A stretch of 64,000 bases of DNA from Silurus meridionalis (GCF_014805685.1 NC_060887.1:32538463-32602462); one strand, 5' to 3'. Counted from the first letter of the stretch, positions 36,126-47,962 are shown. Notes: generated by a model from the letters alone, not told the origin. A program made the numbers and translations.

Positions 36126-37644
36126 CCACACCTACATGTTCTGTCCCTTACATACATCTCCACCACATGTGGAACGGCCCTCTGAACAATGCCAGAGACA
36201 AATTTTTAAAATTAAATTTAAAATATATGTTTTACTCGTATCATATCTCTATTTGATGATGAAGGTTGGCTTTCAAAATAAAATTTCCCGTAGTTATTCA
36301 CATAGCCTGATTATTTGTTAGATTCACCCACCAAACATATGAATATGAATACAAATGTAAAAAAAAATTTGATGTTTTGATTTCAAAAGCAATGAATATA
36401 AAAAAGTAATCATGGTAGTAATAATGCTTTTTTAATAGGCTCTATATCTCTTAAAAAGTGATGCTCATGTGGTGCATACCAACATAATAAACTAATCTAG
36501 CATTAGGAGGCATAATTAATACATTTAAAAATGGTAATAAAATCTCCACAATAATACCGGTAGTCACTCCGGCCCATGCAATTTTTTTTATACAGACCGA
36601 CTCGGAACGGCATTAAAAGAAAGGAAAAATTAAGGACTCCTTTTATATAGTACATAGATACTCTTTATATTTCCTTATTATATTGGAACATAACATTGTT
36701 TCATTTTTATAATGCATTTTACCTCTTCCTCCTATTTTTCAGAATGAGAAACAGAAAGCGCTTTATTGCCAAGTACATGTGCACTCGAGCTTTCAGTCGC
36801 ACATTTTTTTATAGACGATAAATAAATAAAAAATAAGAAAAAAATTAAATATGGAAAAGGTTGTCACTTTAAAGTGACTTCAAGGCCACTTTAATCACAA
36901 AATGATTGTTTTCCATCCAAAAACTTTTTTTTTTCCATGTTTTAAAAGTACCACATTAAGGATGTTATTACTACTCCAGTCGAATTAGTGCCTCTCAGAT
37001 TTGCATGTGCTGATCGTGGAGCTCAGCAGGTGTTCGGTTCACTATTTACTCCTGCCAGAACCGTTCAATCTGGGCCAACATGAGGGACTACGCACACGAA
37101 GTTGGCTGAAATCCATTTATTCGTTATTTTATTAAACCCAGTGAAGCGTTTAAGTGTGTGTTGGTGTGTGGAAGGCTGATACTGGCAGTGCAGTGGCCTT
37201 GCATGCGAGAGGTGTGTGTGAGTGTGTGTGTGAGAGAGAGTGAGTGAGTGAGTGAGTGATCACCTTTAGTCTCTTGCTGCATGTCTTTCCTCAGCTCATC
37301 TCCCTCTCTGTGCACTGACCATTACTCAGAGTGTAAGAGAGAAAGAGGGATGTACTTGTCTGCTTGTCTGATCCCTTAATGTATTTATTGTTTTCACTTT
37401 GTGAGTTTTCCGGGAGAAACACACACAACCGAGCTTCCAGTAACTAGTGAAACAGATGCATGAAGTGCATTCCTCTCCTCTCTGGTGTCTATGCAAGTAT
37501 GACAATGGGGTCAGTAGGTCTTCTTTGCTGTGGGTTTCCATATATAACACACACAGCTAAGGAAACACTACTCACTCCTGAAGCTCACACAGCTCATGCC
37601 AAGTCTCAGCCTTCCGTATCTCTCACCTGATTCCAACCCACTGA
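36126..37644. other. Intronic sequence, mostly unique
   Basis: AT-rich, with a short GT/GAGT repeat at 37205-37259. No gene was recognised. Confidence 0.4.
37205..37259. repeat. GT/GAGT simple repeat
   Basis: Imperfect GT units followed by GA and five to six GAGT units. Confidence 0.8.
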
Positions 37645-38275
37645 CTGTTTCAAATGCAGTGCCGCATGAGGGACGGAAAAATCATGGACATCCAATAATG
37701 ATTTTTCCACCCGTGTCCCTTGTGTAGAGAGATTTCTTCAGATTCTTTGAAAAGTCTAATGATATACTCCATCTGTGATGAGATATTTAACTGTTTTGCA
37801 ATTTTATATTGCGGATCATTATTCTGTGTAGACACAATCTTTCACAGATTGGTGAAGCTCTGCACCACATTTCTGAGAGACTCTGCCTCTCTATTATATA
37901 GTCAGATACACTATTTATACCTAATCCTGTTGCAAATGACCCTTAATAGTTGCAAAATGTTTCTCCAACTGTTTAATTTTAATAGTATTTATTTTTTCCA
38001 GACTTTTGCTGGCCCGTTTTTTAAGAGGAGTGTTAAAAAAGTTGGATCGCTGTGTACAAGGTAAATAAAAACAGAATGCAACTGAATCTCATAAACCTCA
38101 ATTTTAGAGAACATGAAATGTTTAAACTGAGGAAATGTAATAATTAAAAAAAAAAAAAAACAAGGTCATTTTGAACTTGTTTTTATGTTCTTTTGTGAAT
38201 AAATTAGAGGTTTACTCTATTTACAATTTACACAGTGTTCCAACTTTTTTGAAATTGGGGTTGCAGATTACCACC
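37645..38275 (-). mobile_element. Tc1-like fossil, family C (N-terminal half)
   Basis: On the - strand the frame at 37650-37835 holds KIAKQLNISS and RLFKESEEISLHKG, the helix-turn-helix region of a Tc1-like transposase. Downstream (to 38275) lie its leader and the long terminus with 'gtttaaactgaggaaatg', ending in 'ccaacttttttgaaattggg'. The catalytic half is absent. A related non-autonomous element is at 55865-56285. Confidence 0.8.
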
Positions 38276-38502
38276 AAAGATTACAAAATAATAATGAATA
38301 AACAAAAAACCAGATAGGAGCTGTGCACTTACTGTATAGTAATCAATTATGGGTTGGCATAAAGCAGCCAAAATGTAAGGTGGACTTATTTTTATGTAAC
38401 TGTTGTGGAATATTCTTGGAATATTATTTTCTTGCGCCCTTTATTATAAACCGATCAACAATGACCTTTGATTTATTTATTTATTTTACTGTAGTCCATC
38501 AA

Positions 38503-38720
38503 GTCAAGTCAAGTTTATTTCTATAGCGCTTTTCACAACAGACATTGTCTCAAAGCAGCTTTACACAAATCAACAGTCAAAGTGAATGATGTGTATTTAT
38601 CCCTGATGAGCAGCCGTGGCGACTGTGGCAAGGAAAAACTTCCTTAGATGTTATGAGGAAGAAACCTTGAGAGGAACCAGATTCAAAAGGGGAACCCATC
38701 CTCATTTGGGTGACATCAAG
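38503..38720 (-). repeat. Dispersed retroposon 3' end
   Basis: It begins 'agtcaagtcaagtttatttc' and runs through 'cagacattgtctcaaagcag' and 'accttgagaggaaccagatt' to 'ctcatttgggtgacatc'. It is the best preserved copy of this family in the window. A weaker piece may lie at 39050-39115. Confidence 0.75.
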
Positions 38721-40132
38721 AGTGTGATCATAAATCTTTCAACAATACAATAGTCCATCTGTATAATGGATACATTTCCCCATTTTTCTATTGCTGATGA
38801 ACAAACTAACGCTGAGTCTCAAATGTCGTATTTATGCACTGTTCAAGGTTATACAAACACTTAATGCGTTTCCTCATACAAGTTTTATTTTAAAAACGTC
38901 TCATGTAGCAAAAGATCTTTTCTTTTGTTAACTAGTCTTTTACATTCTTTACATTAATTAATTCTTTTGAATGTGAGGTCAGAGTTTCTATTTCGAGGTG
39001 ACAACAATTAAGATTTTAAAATAGAAGAACTTATGTGTAAAAACATTTTAATTCAGTTTCATTGGTATAGCGCATTTAACAATGGACATTTTCCCGAAGT
39101 AAGTTCACAGATGTAGCGAATTTAGCTTGCAAAAAGGGAAATCCCCCCCCCTTCTTTATGCCGTACAAGTTATAGAGCATGTATTACGATCAAATATTGC
39201 AGTGACTTTGAAGTGTGAGCGCCACTCAGAGACAATCACTTATGAAAAATATGGCGTTTAATGAATGAGACAAACACAACATAGAACTAACTACACAAAT
39301 GTACATAAAAGAGGAAAAGCAGTTAAGAATATGTAGAAGGAGGAAAAGAAGGAAAAAGAAGAAAGAGAGAGAGAGAGAAAGAAAAGGAATGGCAAGCTTA
39401 CCTTCAAAAATAACCACAACCTAAATGAGAATCATCAAGAAATTTAAATTCACCTTAATAAAGGGGCTCGAGCTTAATCATGTGCTTAAATGGTCTTTAA
39501 AACGATTACTTGCATTGGCTTTTGCTAAACAAGAGTCCGGATGAGGTGGACAAAGGAAATTCTTGAAGAGTCCATTAGGAGGCAGTTAGAAGTTCTTCCA
39601 GGTTCTCCTGAAGATCAGAGTAGGAGAAGTTCTTGAAGGTAAAGCTTGCCAGAAGATCTGCCTTCGAAGGGTTTGAGTCACGTCTCGAAGAAGAGTTCTT
39701 GAGGGACGTTTTAAAGGTCCCCGAGCCACACCCATCTTTTGTGAAATGTTTGATATCATTTGATATTTTTAATCCATCCATTTTGTATAATGCTTATTTA
39801 GTCTGATAGACTTGGTCTTGGTTACTGGACGCATTTCTGTGTAATGCTTTTTTATCACCGATCCCCACTTATCCTCTTTACTTCGATGAGCTTTGGCATT
39901 TCTACTGGTCTTGTCATATCAGAGGTACAGAAAGTGTTCCTCTAGATTTTAGGGAATTGGGAAAGGTGAATGAATGTATTGGTTTCTCAACAATCTCCCA
40001 CTAAATGGAACTTATCTATTTATCTACCTGTCTGTCTGTCTCATCTGTCTGTCTGTCCTGCTGTCTGTCTAAAAATTTATATTGCAAATATCTAATAATA
40101 TAATAGTATACTACAGTATCTTCAGTATATGC

Positions 40133-40136
<4 letters not shown>
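38721..40136. other. Intronic sequence, mostly unique
   Basis: AT-rich, with a purine-rich run at 39310-39390 and short CTGT repeats at 40030-40070. No gene was seen. Confidence 0.4.

Positions 40137-40183
<47 letters not shown>
40137..40183. repeat. (CA)n microsatellite
   Basis: About 23 CA units. Confidence 0.95.
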
Positions 40184-40185
<2 letters not shown>

Positions 40186-40671
40186 TTATAAATTCAATGC
40201 ATTAGCTTACCTAAAAACACCTAAGGCTTGTAAACTCTATACTACATGTGTGCAGGAAGATCTAATAAGAGTGACCTTATAAGATCTCATGAGGATTTTG
40301 TTTTTGCGGAGGAACGTTATGCTTTAGAGCAGCCTGCCTTTTAGGTGCAAGTGCAAATTCAACCCCGAGCTTAAGAGCAGAACAGTTTTAACACATGGTT
40401 ATTCACTGAGCCTGAACACTGAGCTCGAAGCTTTTGCAAAGAAACTTTTTTTAATGAATTTTAACAGAAATTACAAGTACATCCAGGACTTTTACTTCTC
40501 ATTGCTATTTATTTAGGGGTTCCCAAGTGTTTTTGTTTTTTCTTTAATTTGTGTGCCTTTGAGAGAATTCTGAATCTCATTTAAAGTTCTACATTTCTAA
40601 AATTAGTTTTCTGTCATCTTTTATGTTGTCTTCCTTCTGCTGTCTTTAAAATGCACTTCTCTTTTTTCTAT

Positions 40672-40674
<3 letters not shown>
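40184..40674. other. Intronic sequence, nothing recognised
   Basis: AT-rich sequence between two microsatellites. Confidence 0.4.

Positions 40675-40725
<51 letters not shown>
40675..40725. repeat. (CT)n microsatellite
   Basis: About 25 CT units. Confidence 0.95.
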
Positions 40726-40728
<3 letters not shown>

Positions 40729-41499
40729 CTCGCTTCCCTTCTCACTTTCAGATTTTTTTTTAATTACAATTTTCTCTGTTTATTCTCTATTAAATCCCCC
40801 ACTTCCTCGTAGATGAAAGCATCCAGTAATTCAATATCATGATCATCTTTCAGGCCTTTTATGACTGGGTTGTTTTTCTTCTTAATGCTACTGTCAGAGA
40901 AAGGACCCAGAGCAAATCTAATTGTCTCCACCATTATAATATGCATTTTTTTCCCTTTTTTCCTCTCCTGATCTTCCAGATAGACAGTTTTGTTCAGTTT
41001 TATAATTTGATTTATTTCTATACATCAGGACACAAATGCATACTGAGTACTGATAGAAACAAAGTGCTGCTTCTGACACTTTTCAGGATTAAGATCTAAG
41101 GGTGCTCTCAAAGTCAGAATTTAGGATCCAGGCGCAAATTGCCAGGGTGATCCAACCAGTCATTATGGTGTAGTGTAGTCGACTAGGTTGTGCTTTTGTC
41201 TATATATTTATAGAGTGCTGGATAGTGGTAAATGATTTAAAGAAGTACAAGTGCTCTTACAAAACTATTCACCCTCCTGCTATAGCTTTTGCTCCCTCAC
41301 AGCCGGACTGTGCAACAGTTTCGTCTTTCATGCTATAAGTCTACAAATACATAGCGACACACACAGTCCAACTCAATATATATCTGCTTTGCAACTTGGC
41401 ACCTTCCTTTTGTGTGCTGTTAAATACACTAAAAATGCAGCTAACCAGCATGTCACCTTTAAATGTAAAATAATTATTAGTATATAGATAATATCTTTG
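40726..41499. other. Intronic sequence, nothing recognised
   Basis: AT-rich unique-looking sequence. Confidence 0.4.
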
Positions 41500-41972
41500 T
41501 ACTTTAGTCCTTATGCAGACATGAGCAAAACAATTATACTCGACTTTTTACCTCTATCCCTTCAACTTTGTGCAATATCATACCTGTGTGCAACAATCAC
41601 TGCACTATATTGTCACTTTCTTTAATGGCCAGTGTGTATTGTGTTCTATGCTTGGCCAGTTGTGTTTCAGCTGTGTTATGTGGAATCATGATGTTTGTAT
41701 TAGTCTTAAAATATCATTGAAATAATTGGACAATCACTGTACAATGTTGCCACTTTCTGTTTTCTGTGTAAGGGTATATATTTTGATGTAAGTTTTGTTT
41801 AGTCCAGCACTGCTAAAATAAATAATAAAAATGTAAATACGTTCATTGAATATTTGTATATTCATTTATATACATTGCTATTTGCACTTCTGGGTAAATG
41901 CTGACTGCATTTCATTGGCTTTGTACTTGTACTCTGCACAGTGACTAATCTAATCTAATCGTATCTAATCTG
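41500..41972 (+). repeat. Non-LTR retroposon 3' end with (TAATC)n tail
   Basis: 'actttgtgcaatatcatacc', 'caatcactgcactatattgt' and 'gtacttgtactctgcacagt' lead into 'gactaatctaatctaatcg'. The same tail, inverted, starts the insertion at 44848-45122. It is probably a LINE 3' untranslated region; the reverse transcriptase is not present. Confidence 0.6.
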
Positions 41973-42139
41973 TATATTAAATGGTAACATTTGGTTTACT
42001 TCTAAACCATAAACAAGTTTCTTGTATGCTCAGGTGTACATGACAAATAAATCTGATTCTAATTATTAGCTTTGCGTTTTAGTCAGTGCTGCACTTTTAT
42101 TTGCAGTCAGACTTATTATCCACTTGCACTTATCTCATT

Positions 42140-42215
42140 TATACAACTGAGCGGTTGAGGGTTTAGTGCTTAGTGGTACTAAGATTTGAACTCACAACCT
42201 TCTGATAAATTATTG
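42140..42215 (-). repeat. SINE fragment
   Basis: 'actaagatttgaactcacaa' is the reverse complement of a tRNA-like B box. Similar fragments are at 46455-46600, 49115-49240 and 54415-54545. Confidence 0.45.
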
Positions 42216-42289
42216 TTCTGCACTGCATTATTTGTACCATTGCACTTAATATAATCCTGTATGTACTGTAGGTCTGGTTAGCATTACTT

Positions 42290-42410
42290 AGCTTTGTGTT
42301 GTCTTGTGTATTCCTGTATTGTTTATGTAACACTTTGATTCTTTCATTTCACTGTGTATATCATTTTATAGCTATATGGTTGAATCGAGGAAAAAAGACT
42401 CTTGACTTGA
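42290..42410 (+). repeat. LINE 3' tail fragment
   Basis: 'catttcactgtgtatatcat', 'agctatatggttgaat' and the end 'actcttgacttgat' resemble the tail at 55270-55680. Confidence 0.5.
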
Positions 42411-43190
42411 TGATAAATTTCCAGGCATCAGAGAAACTGTTGATTGGTCTTTCAACAAGACTTGGTATTTATTTAGTTATAAGAAATGGAGATGAAAAAC
42501 TTGGTGAATGAGCAGGTGGATTGATACACACTCACTGCTGTGTTCAAAAATCATAAGAAGACTTAATCAAATGGCAAAAATTGCAGAAATTCTGCTGTGC
42601 AGGTGGTTTTGCTGGAACATAAATTGTTCAAAAAGCACTTTTTGAAAGTTGAGAATTGAGACCAGTTATGAATTCCCTCAAATGCACACTGCTGAAGAAC
42701 CTTTTAGGTAGTTGGATTGGATTTTGCTCCCCGAAAAGTGTAGTGCTGGGTCACTTGACCTGAAGATGGCCTGCTTTTTGTCTTATTTTATTTTCTCATA
42801 TCTTCTGTTATTTTATATTTATAGTCCCTTTTATTTAATGCACACATTTCTAAGCAGCTGATCAGGTTTGCAATTTACTGCAAGTTGTATTCTGATTATA
42901 ACTATGTTTGTGACATAAAAATCTTGAAATCTTTCAAGACAATTTGTGTCTGTCTTCTAGGATCATCAAGCAGGTTCGTATATCTCTAATAAAGAGATAC
43001 GTTATGATGTTTAGTATTATCTAAGAATTAAGTGCTGGTGAGAAACACTGATGTGCTGATTGCCTCTTCCTTGTTCACTGTGTTTATTGCTTTGCTAAAT
43101 CTTCATTATACATTAATTGAAGGTGTGAGATGTCTGAATGAGTGTGTGGATCAGCTGTTAGTACTTTGATTGTATTTCTGTGTGTCTCAG
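42411..43190. other. Intronic sequence before exon, nothing recognised
   Basis: AT-rich, ending in a T-rich tract and the acceptor CAG at 43188-43190. Confidence 0.45.
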
Positions 43191-43342
43191 GCCCTCGGTA
43201 AATACCCACCGCTCTTCAACGACATCTCCTTCTGGCTGCCAGCTGAGGGCTACACAGAGACTGACTTCTACGATTTGGTGCGCAGCATCGGAGGAGATCT
43301 GGTTGAGAAGGTCGAGCTGCAGGACCAGTTCACTCATCCAAA
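43191..43342 (+). CDS. FARS2: FARS2 internal exon, start of FDX-ACB domain
   Basis: It reads [20 protein letters not shown], then [20 protein letters not shown] and [11 protein letters not shown]. This is the first half of the FDX-ACB (ferredoxin-fold anticodon-binding) domain that, in mitochondrial PheRS, swings over to bind the tRNA-Phe anticodon. [14 protein letters not shown] and GGDLVEKV are the family's signature stretches. The acceptor CAG ends at 43190 and the donor GTAAGA starts at 43343. The exon starts in phase 0 and ends two bases into a Lys codon. The rest of the domain (about 50 residues in vertebrate FARS2) must be encoded further downstream; I did not find it before 64000. Confidence 0.96.
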
Positions 43343-43779
43343 GTAAGAGCCAGAACGCTTCTCTTATTACTGTTTATTCGAGTGACTGAGACTGACATTA
43401 AAGGAAATAAAAAACTGCAGAAGCCCAAATTCAGACAAAAGAAAACATCTTTATGAATATTTTTATTGAAAAGTCACAAAATAATAGTGTTTACACATAA
43501 TAAGAGTAGAGGCTTAGATTCAAACATATACTGTACATCTAACAGGAACTTTGCTTCCACCCCTGGGGTGCAGATCCATCAGAATCAAACACATCTAAAA
43601 TCTGTGTGTTCTTAAAAAAATAAATAAAAATAAAAAAAACCTCAGTCTAGCTTTTTAAAGAGGTTTTTATTTGGTTTGACCCTCTGGGAAAGCCCTTAAA
43701 GTTAGAACACCTTGATAAAGCTAGAACTTTTAACAATCTAAAGAACTCCTAAGCACATTTCTTGTTGTTTTTCCAAAAG
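43343..43779. other. Intronic sequence, nothing recognised
   Basis: AT-rich sequence after the splice donor. Confidence 0.4.
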
Positions 43780-44105
43780 TATAGATAGAATATCAGATAG
43801 ATAGATGCATAAATGGATAGATGGCTAAATAAATGGATAGATGGATGGATTTGGCAGATGGCCAGATAGATGAAAATGTCTAAGATTAAAAAAAAAAAAA
43901 AAAAGATTCAAATGGAAATCCAACAGTAGATGGTTTCCAGTTTACCTGGACAGGTGGAGGGAAGGAGGAATGAAAGAATAAAGAAATGGAAGAAAGGAAT
44001 GAAGGAATGATTGATGTACGAATGGTTGAAAAAGATGGATGGATTGGAGGAAGTATGGGTGGGTAAATGGTTGGAAGTAGGAATGCAAAAATGGATGAAA
44101 GGAAG
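43780..44105. repeat. Degenerate GATA/GGAT-type tetranucleotide repeat
   Basis: Imperfect 'gatagatggatggat'-like and 'ggaatgaagg'-like units, broken by a poly-A run near 43890. It gives long but meaningless open frames on the - strand. Confidence 0.75.
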
Positions 44106-44670
44106 AAGGATAAAACTGATTGACAAAGACATGTATTGGAGGGTTTTAGTGTTTTTCCTATGAGGGAGGTCATTCAGGGGTTCTAACTTTTGTTGGTCCA
44201 AGACTGAATCCTGACCACTCCTTGATTTATTTTAAAAGTAGGCTTTGATACACAGTGCATTACTACGAGCATGTCGAAGTTATTAGACATTAAAACCTCC
44301 ATCAAAAATCTCCAAACTTCATTGCATTTTGTTGCACATCTATCGTTTTCCTACACCCACATCACATGCAATTAGCATTCCTCAAAGTGGGAAAAGTGGG
44401 TTATACGAGTTATATAGCAATGCCTATAAATCCCAGTGTGTAAAAATCCATCAGCAGTGACTCAGCATTCACCACGTCTAATGAAAGAACTGACAAGTGC
44501 CACACCGGAGCTTATCAAAGTCAGGAAGCATCATTTGAAATCATGCATTTGATCTCAGCTGAGATCAGTATTTTCACAAGGGCACTGAACTCTGCCTCAC
44601 AGAAATTAGAGTAAAAAATTGATCGATTTTGTTAGCTTGGTTTTGTCATGTTTCCGTAACGCATTTCGTA
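44106..44670. other. Intronic sequence, unique, with short palindrome
   Basis: A repeat-free block at about 44440-44600 includes the perfect 18-bp palindrome at 44550-44567. No gene was seen. Confidence 0.35.
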
Positions 44671-45325
44671 CGCTATATTGCCATAAGTTACACCTGGTCA
44701 TAAGTATGGTATGTGCTTTGGGAGCATCACATTTCCACATTTAGTCCCAATTTGCTCTTATAATTTCTTCCACTCTTCTGGGAAGATGTTCCACTATAAT
44801 TTGTAGTGCGCTTGTGGAGATTTGTGCTGTGTTAGTAAAGTCAAGTAGATTAGATTAGATTAGATTCAACTTTATTGTCATTACACATGTACAAGTACAA
44901 TGCAACGAAATGCAGTTTGGGTCTAACCAGAGTGCAATAACAGCAAGTGCAGGATATATAGATTTAACATGAATTTACAGTTAAATAAAATAAAGACTAT
45001 AAACAGTAATTAAAAGATGAATATGTACTATAAATGTTGTATACAGATGAATATATGTTATATATGTAAAACACAATATACAGAGTAGTGTATATATATA
45101 TGTACTATAAATATAAATATATAAGTACTGATGTAGGTGAGGTGTGGAGGCCTGGGATGCAGTCAGTGTTCCAATTTATACCAAAAGTGTTTAATAGGGT
45201 TGAGGTCAGAGCTCTATAGCAGTAGATGTTCCACTCCAAAAGCACTGCATATCTTCATGTAGTTTGCTTTGTGCACAGGGGCATTGCTATGCTGGAACAG
45301 GTTTGGGTTTCCATTGTACTGTTTC
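44671..45325 (-). mobile_element. Tc1-like fossil, family A, split by a retroposon
   Basis: It starts 'gctatattgccataagttac' and ends near 'aacaggtttgggtttcc'. The body is the reverse complement of the transposase 3' half. It is interrupted at 44848-45122 by another insertion, with AAGTA on both sides. Confidence 0.85.
44848..45122 (-). mobile_element. Non-LTR retroposon 3' end nested in Tc1 fossil
   Basis: In - orientation it ends in a (TAATC)n tail, seen on the + strand as 'gattagattagattcaactt'. It is flanked by AAGTA at 44843-44847 and 45123-45127, a good 5-bp target duplication. It belongs to the same family as 41500-41972 and is younger than the Tc1 copy it interrupts. Confidence 0.75.
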
Positions 45326-45778
45326 GTTGATGGATATACACTGCAAAATAGGGTGCAAAAATCTTTCTTTTATCTTAAAATATTTTTGTAATGTTTATGT
45401 TTATGTAACCCAAATCAGGTTTTAATTTTTCAAACATTTGATTATATAGAGCTCCCAAATAATTATTTATTGATTAAATTGTCCTGCATCCTGATTTGCA
45501 TGTTGCATCCAGATTATGGGTTGTGTTCCCTGAATTGACAACTTCCCTGTATTGACAATTGAGAAACTCATTACAGTATCGTATTTCCTGTCATTACAGT
45601 ATAGCATTTCCTTTTATTGCATTATAGTATTTCTTATTAGTCAAGAAATTAAGTTTAGAAATTATTCACCCCACTATGGTGAGTGGGAGATGAAACCCAT
45701 ACTGTTCATGAGCGAAATTACTTCTTTTACATCTCTTGTTACCTAAAATGTACAAAAGTACTTGCTTTTGTTTAAAAA

Positions 45779-45786
<8 letters not shown>
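45326..45786. other. Intronic sequence, nothing recognised
   Basis: AT-rich, with a poly-A run just before the TA tract. Confidence 0.4.

Positions 45787-45857
<71 letters not shown>
45787..45857. repeat. (TA)n microsatellite
   Basis: About 35 TA units abutting the left end of the Tc1 derivative at 45860. Confidence 0.95.
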
Positions 45858-45859
<2 letters not shown>

Positions 45860-45862
<3 letters not shown>

Positions 45863-46365
45863 TGAGGAAAATAAGTATTTGAACACACTGCTATTTTGCA
45901 AGTTCTCCCACTTGGAGGGGTCTGAAATTGTCCTCAGAGGTGCATGTCCACTGTGAGAGACATAATCTAAAAACAAAATCCAGAAATCACAATGTATGAT
46001 TTTTTAACTATTTCTTTGTATGATACAGCTGCAAATAAGTATTTGAACACCTGAGAAAGTCAATGTTAATATTTGGTACAGTAGCCTTTGTTTGCAATTA
46101 CCGAGGTCAAACGTTTCCTGTGGTTTTTCACCAGGTTTGCACACACTGCAGGAGGGATTTTAGCCCACTCCACCACACAGATCTTCTCTAGATCAGTCAG
46201 CTTTCTGGCCTGTCGCTGAGAAACACAGAGTTCAGAGTTTTTTTTTTAGATTATGTCTCTCACAGTGGACATGCACCTACGATGACAATTTCAGACCCCT
46301 CCATGATTTCTAAGTGGGAGAACTTGCAAAATAGCAGGGTGTTCAAATACTTATTTTCCTCACTG
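45860..46365 (-). mobile_element. Internally deleted Tc1 derivative (family D)
   Basis: About 506 bp, with both ends of the element at 52137-53747: 'cagtgaggaaaataagtatt' at the left and its inverted match 'acttattttcctcactg' at the right, followed by TA. Between the ends only a short stretch next to the left terminus remains ('tctagatcagtcag' to 'ctgtcgctgagaaac'); nearly all of the transposase gene is gone. It cannot move on its own. Confidence 0.9.
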
Positions 46366-46454
46366 TATATACTGTATATATTCCATTCTCTTCTACATCA
46401 TACCTTTTAAACAGATTTCTATTGTTGGAGGCATTTTGCAGATACCCTCATCCA

Positions 46455-46600
46455 TAGTGACTTACAATTAACTCATTTATTCACCTGAGTAGTTGAGGGT
46501 TAAGGGATTTGCTCAGGGGCTCAGCAGCAGCAGCAGCATGGTGTTGCTTTGCTTTGAATTCATGACATTCTCATTTATGGATCTCTGAGCTACCACCTAC
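46455..46600 (-). repeat. SINE fragment
   Basis: 'agtagttgagggttaaggga' and 'tttgaattcatgac' are decayed inverted SINE sequence, including a small AGC repeat. Confidence 0.45.
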
Positions 46601-46730
46601 TCTACACACACTTGCAAGGTTCAGGGGATTCTGATTGTGATCTTGCAACAGTTTTTCATTAAATGGGAAATCTCATTCAAAGTTTACATTTATACATATT
46701 ACAACATGGACTGAAAAAGTGGAAAACTCT

Positions 46731-46954
46731 GTGGTTGAGGCTCTGTGTTACTCATCGAAAGATTATGGGTTAAAGCTGCAACTCTTGGGGCCCTTGTGCA
46801 TGGCCCTTAACCCTCTGTAGTCCAGGGGTGCCATATTATGGCTGAGCCTGTGCTCTGACCCCAGCTTCCCAACATCGCTAGGATATGTGAAGAAAGAATT
46901 TCACTGTGCTGTAAAAGTATATATGACAAGTATAAATCTTTCTTTCTTTCTTTC
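46731..46954 (+). repeat. tRNA-derived SINE with (CTTT)n tail
   Basis: It starts 'gtggttgaggctctgtgtta', has the B-box-like 'gggttaaagctgcaac', then 'catggcccttaaccctctgt' and 'gctgagcctgtgctctgacc', and ends 'tttcactgtgctgtaaaagt' with a TCTTTC tail at 46937-46954. The tail is cut by the LINE insertion that follows. Confidence 0.75.
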
Positions 46955-47608
46955 ACTGCACTGTACATCAGCTGCATATTAAAGGTGTCACACTACAACA
47001 CGCTCAAAGACTGTAGGGAATCAAAGTGGTCAGAAGTGTTTGGGCCAGACTCGTCTCCCAAAGGCTGCTGGAGATCCCTGTACAAACCTCCGATAGAGAA
47101 ACGCACTGCGGATCTCCAATGGAGGATTGTTCACTGGGCGGTAGCTACGAACAGACACGTGGCACACATCGAACCCACCATAGGGAGGGAATGTGTCTTC
47201 TGTAACACAGACGAGTCAGTAGACCACCTGTTTCTGCACTGCTGCAGGCTGAGAGGACTGTTCAGGGTGTTAGAGGGATGGGTCAGAGACCTGGGCAGTA
47301 TCTTCAGTGAAGAGCTTTTTATCTTTGGGCCTAAGTACGTGAGCACAGACAGAAACCGTGTCTGCCTAATAAACTTCCTAATAGGAGACTCAAAGCTGGC
47401 AATTTGGTTAACTAGGAAGAGGAAGCTCAGGAGCGAAGGCACAGAAGATCCTGAGGTGATGGTTAGAGCTCTAATATCTGCTAGGCTCAGGGCGGAGTTC
47501 GCATATTTTAAACTGACAAACAATCTGGATGGTTTTGTGAACGCCTGGGCACTAAATGATGTCTTGTGCACGCTGGACCAGGATCATCGACTAATTCTAA
47601 ATGTGTGA
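46955..47608 (+). pseudogene. LINE ORF2 C-terminus (zf-RVT region)
   Basis: The frame is open from the insertion junction to a stop at 47606-47608 (about 217 residues). WRSLYKPPIEKRTADLQWRI is the conserved block after the reverse transcriptase domain. CVFCNTDESVDHLFLHC fits the zf-RVT zinc-binding pattern Cx2C...Hx4C. The next part, LINFLIGDSKLAIWLTRKRK, is typical of L1/Tx1-type elements. The endonuclease and polymerase domains are missing because of 5' truncation. It has no start of its own and is not a host gene. The intact frame suggests a fairly young insertion. The clade call is from memory of family motifs. Confidence 0.8.
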
Positions 47609-47962
47609 TGTTTTAATTTGTGTCCCCTCGTTTAATCCAAGCGTCGTTTTTAATGGGTGCATAAGCAGGTTTTGTTTTTGTTGCTTTTTTATTTTTTATT
47701 TACTTTTTAACATCTTTATGTGCACACCAGTATTTATTTATTTAATTTTAATTTTTTTCCTTTTACCCTTTTATCCATCTAATTATTTATGAAAGTGTCC
47801 ATCCATCTGTGCATTTATTTATTTATTTATTTATTTATTTTATTTATTTTAATTTCTTTTGTTTTTTCTTTTTGGGCATGTTATCGATAGTATGGGTACT
47901 AAGGTGGAATGTTAACTAAGTGAAACAAAGGAAAAATAAAGGTGTGTTAAAAGTCAAAAAAA
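46955..47962 (+). mobile_element. 5'-truncated L1/Tx1-like LINE
   Basis: It starts directly after the SINE's CTTT tail and ends in 'aataaaggtgtgttaaaagt' plus a short A run, then CTTT units again. That is the layout of a target-primed insertion with a duplicated TCTTTC target, though the exact duplication length cannot be fixed inside a simple repeat. The coding part is described at 46955-47608. About 350 bp of T-rich 3' untranslated sequence follow. Confidence 0.8.

Larger units (their letters stand above)
27655..43190 (+). other. FARS2 intron, about 15.5 kb
   Basis: From donor GTATGA at 27655 to the acceptor CAG ending at 43190. It is filled with SINE, hAT-like, Tc1-like, MITE and retroposon-tail sequences listed separately. 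No second gene was recognised on either strand. Confidence 0.85.

Noticed and set aside
43886..44201. 95-97-aa open frames on the - strand
   Set aside because: They come from a degenerate GGAT/GAAT simple repeat.
47131..47571. 146-aa open frame on the - strand
   Set aside because: It is the antisense shadow of the LINE ORF2 fragment at 46955-47608.
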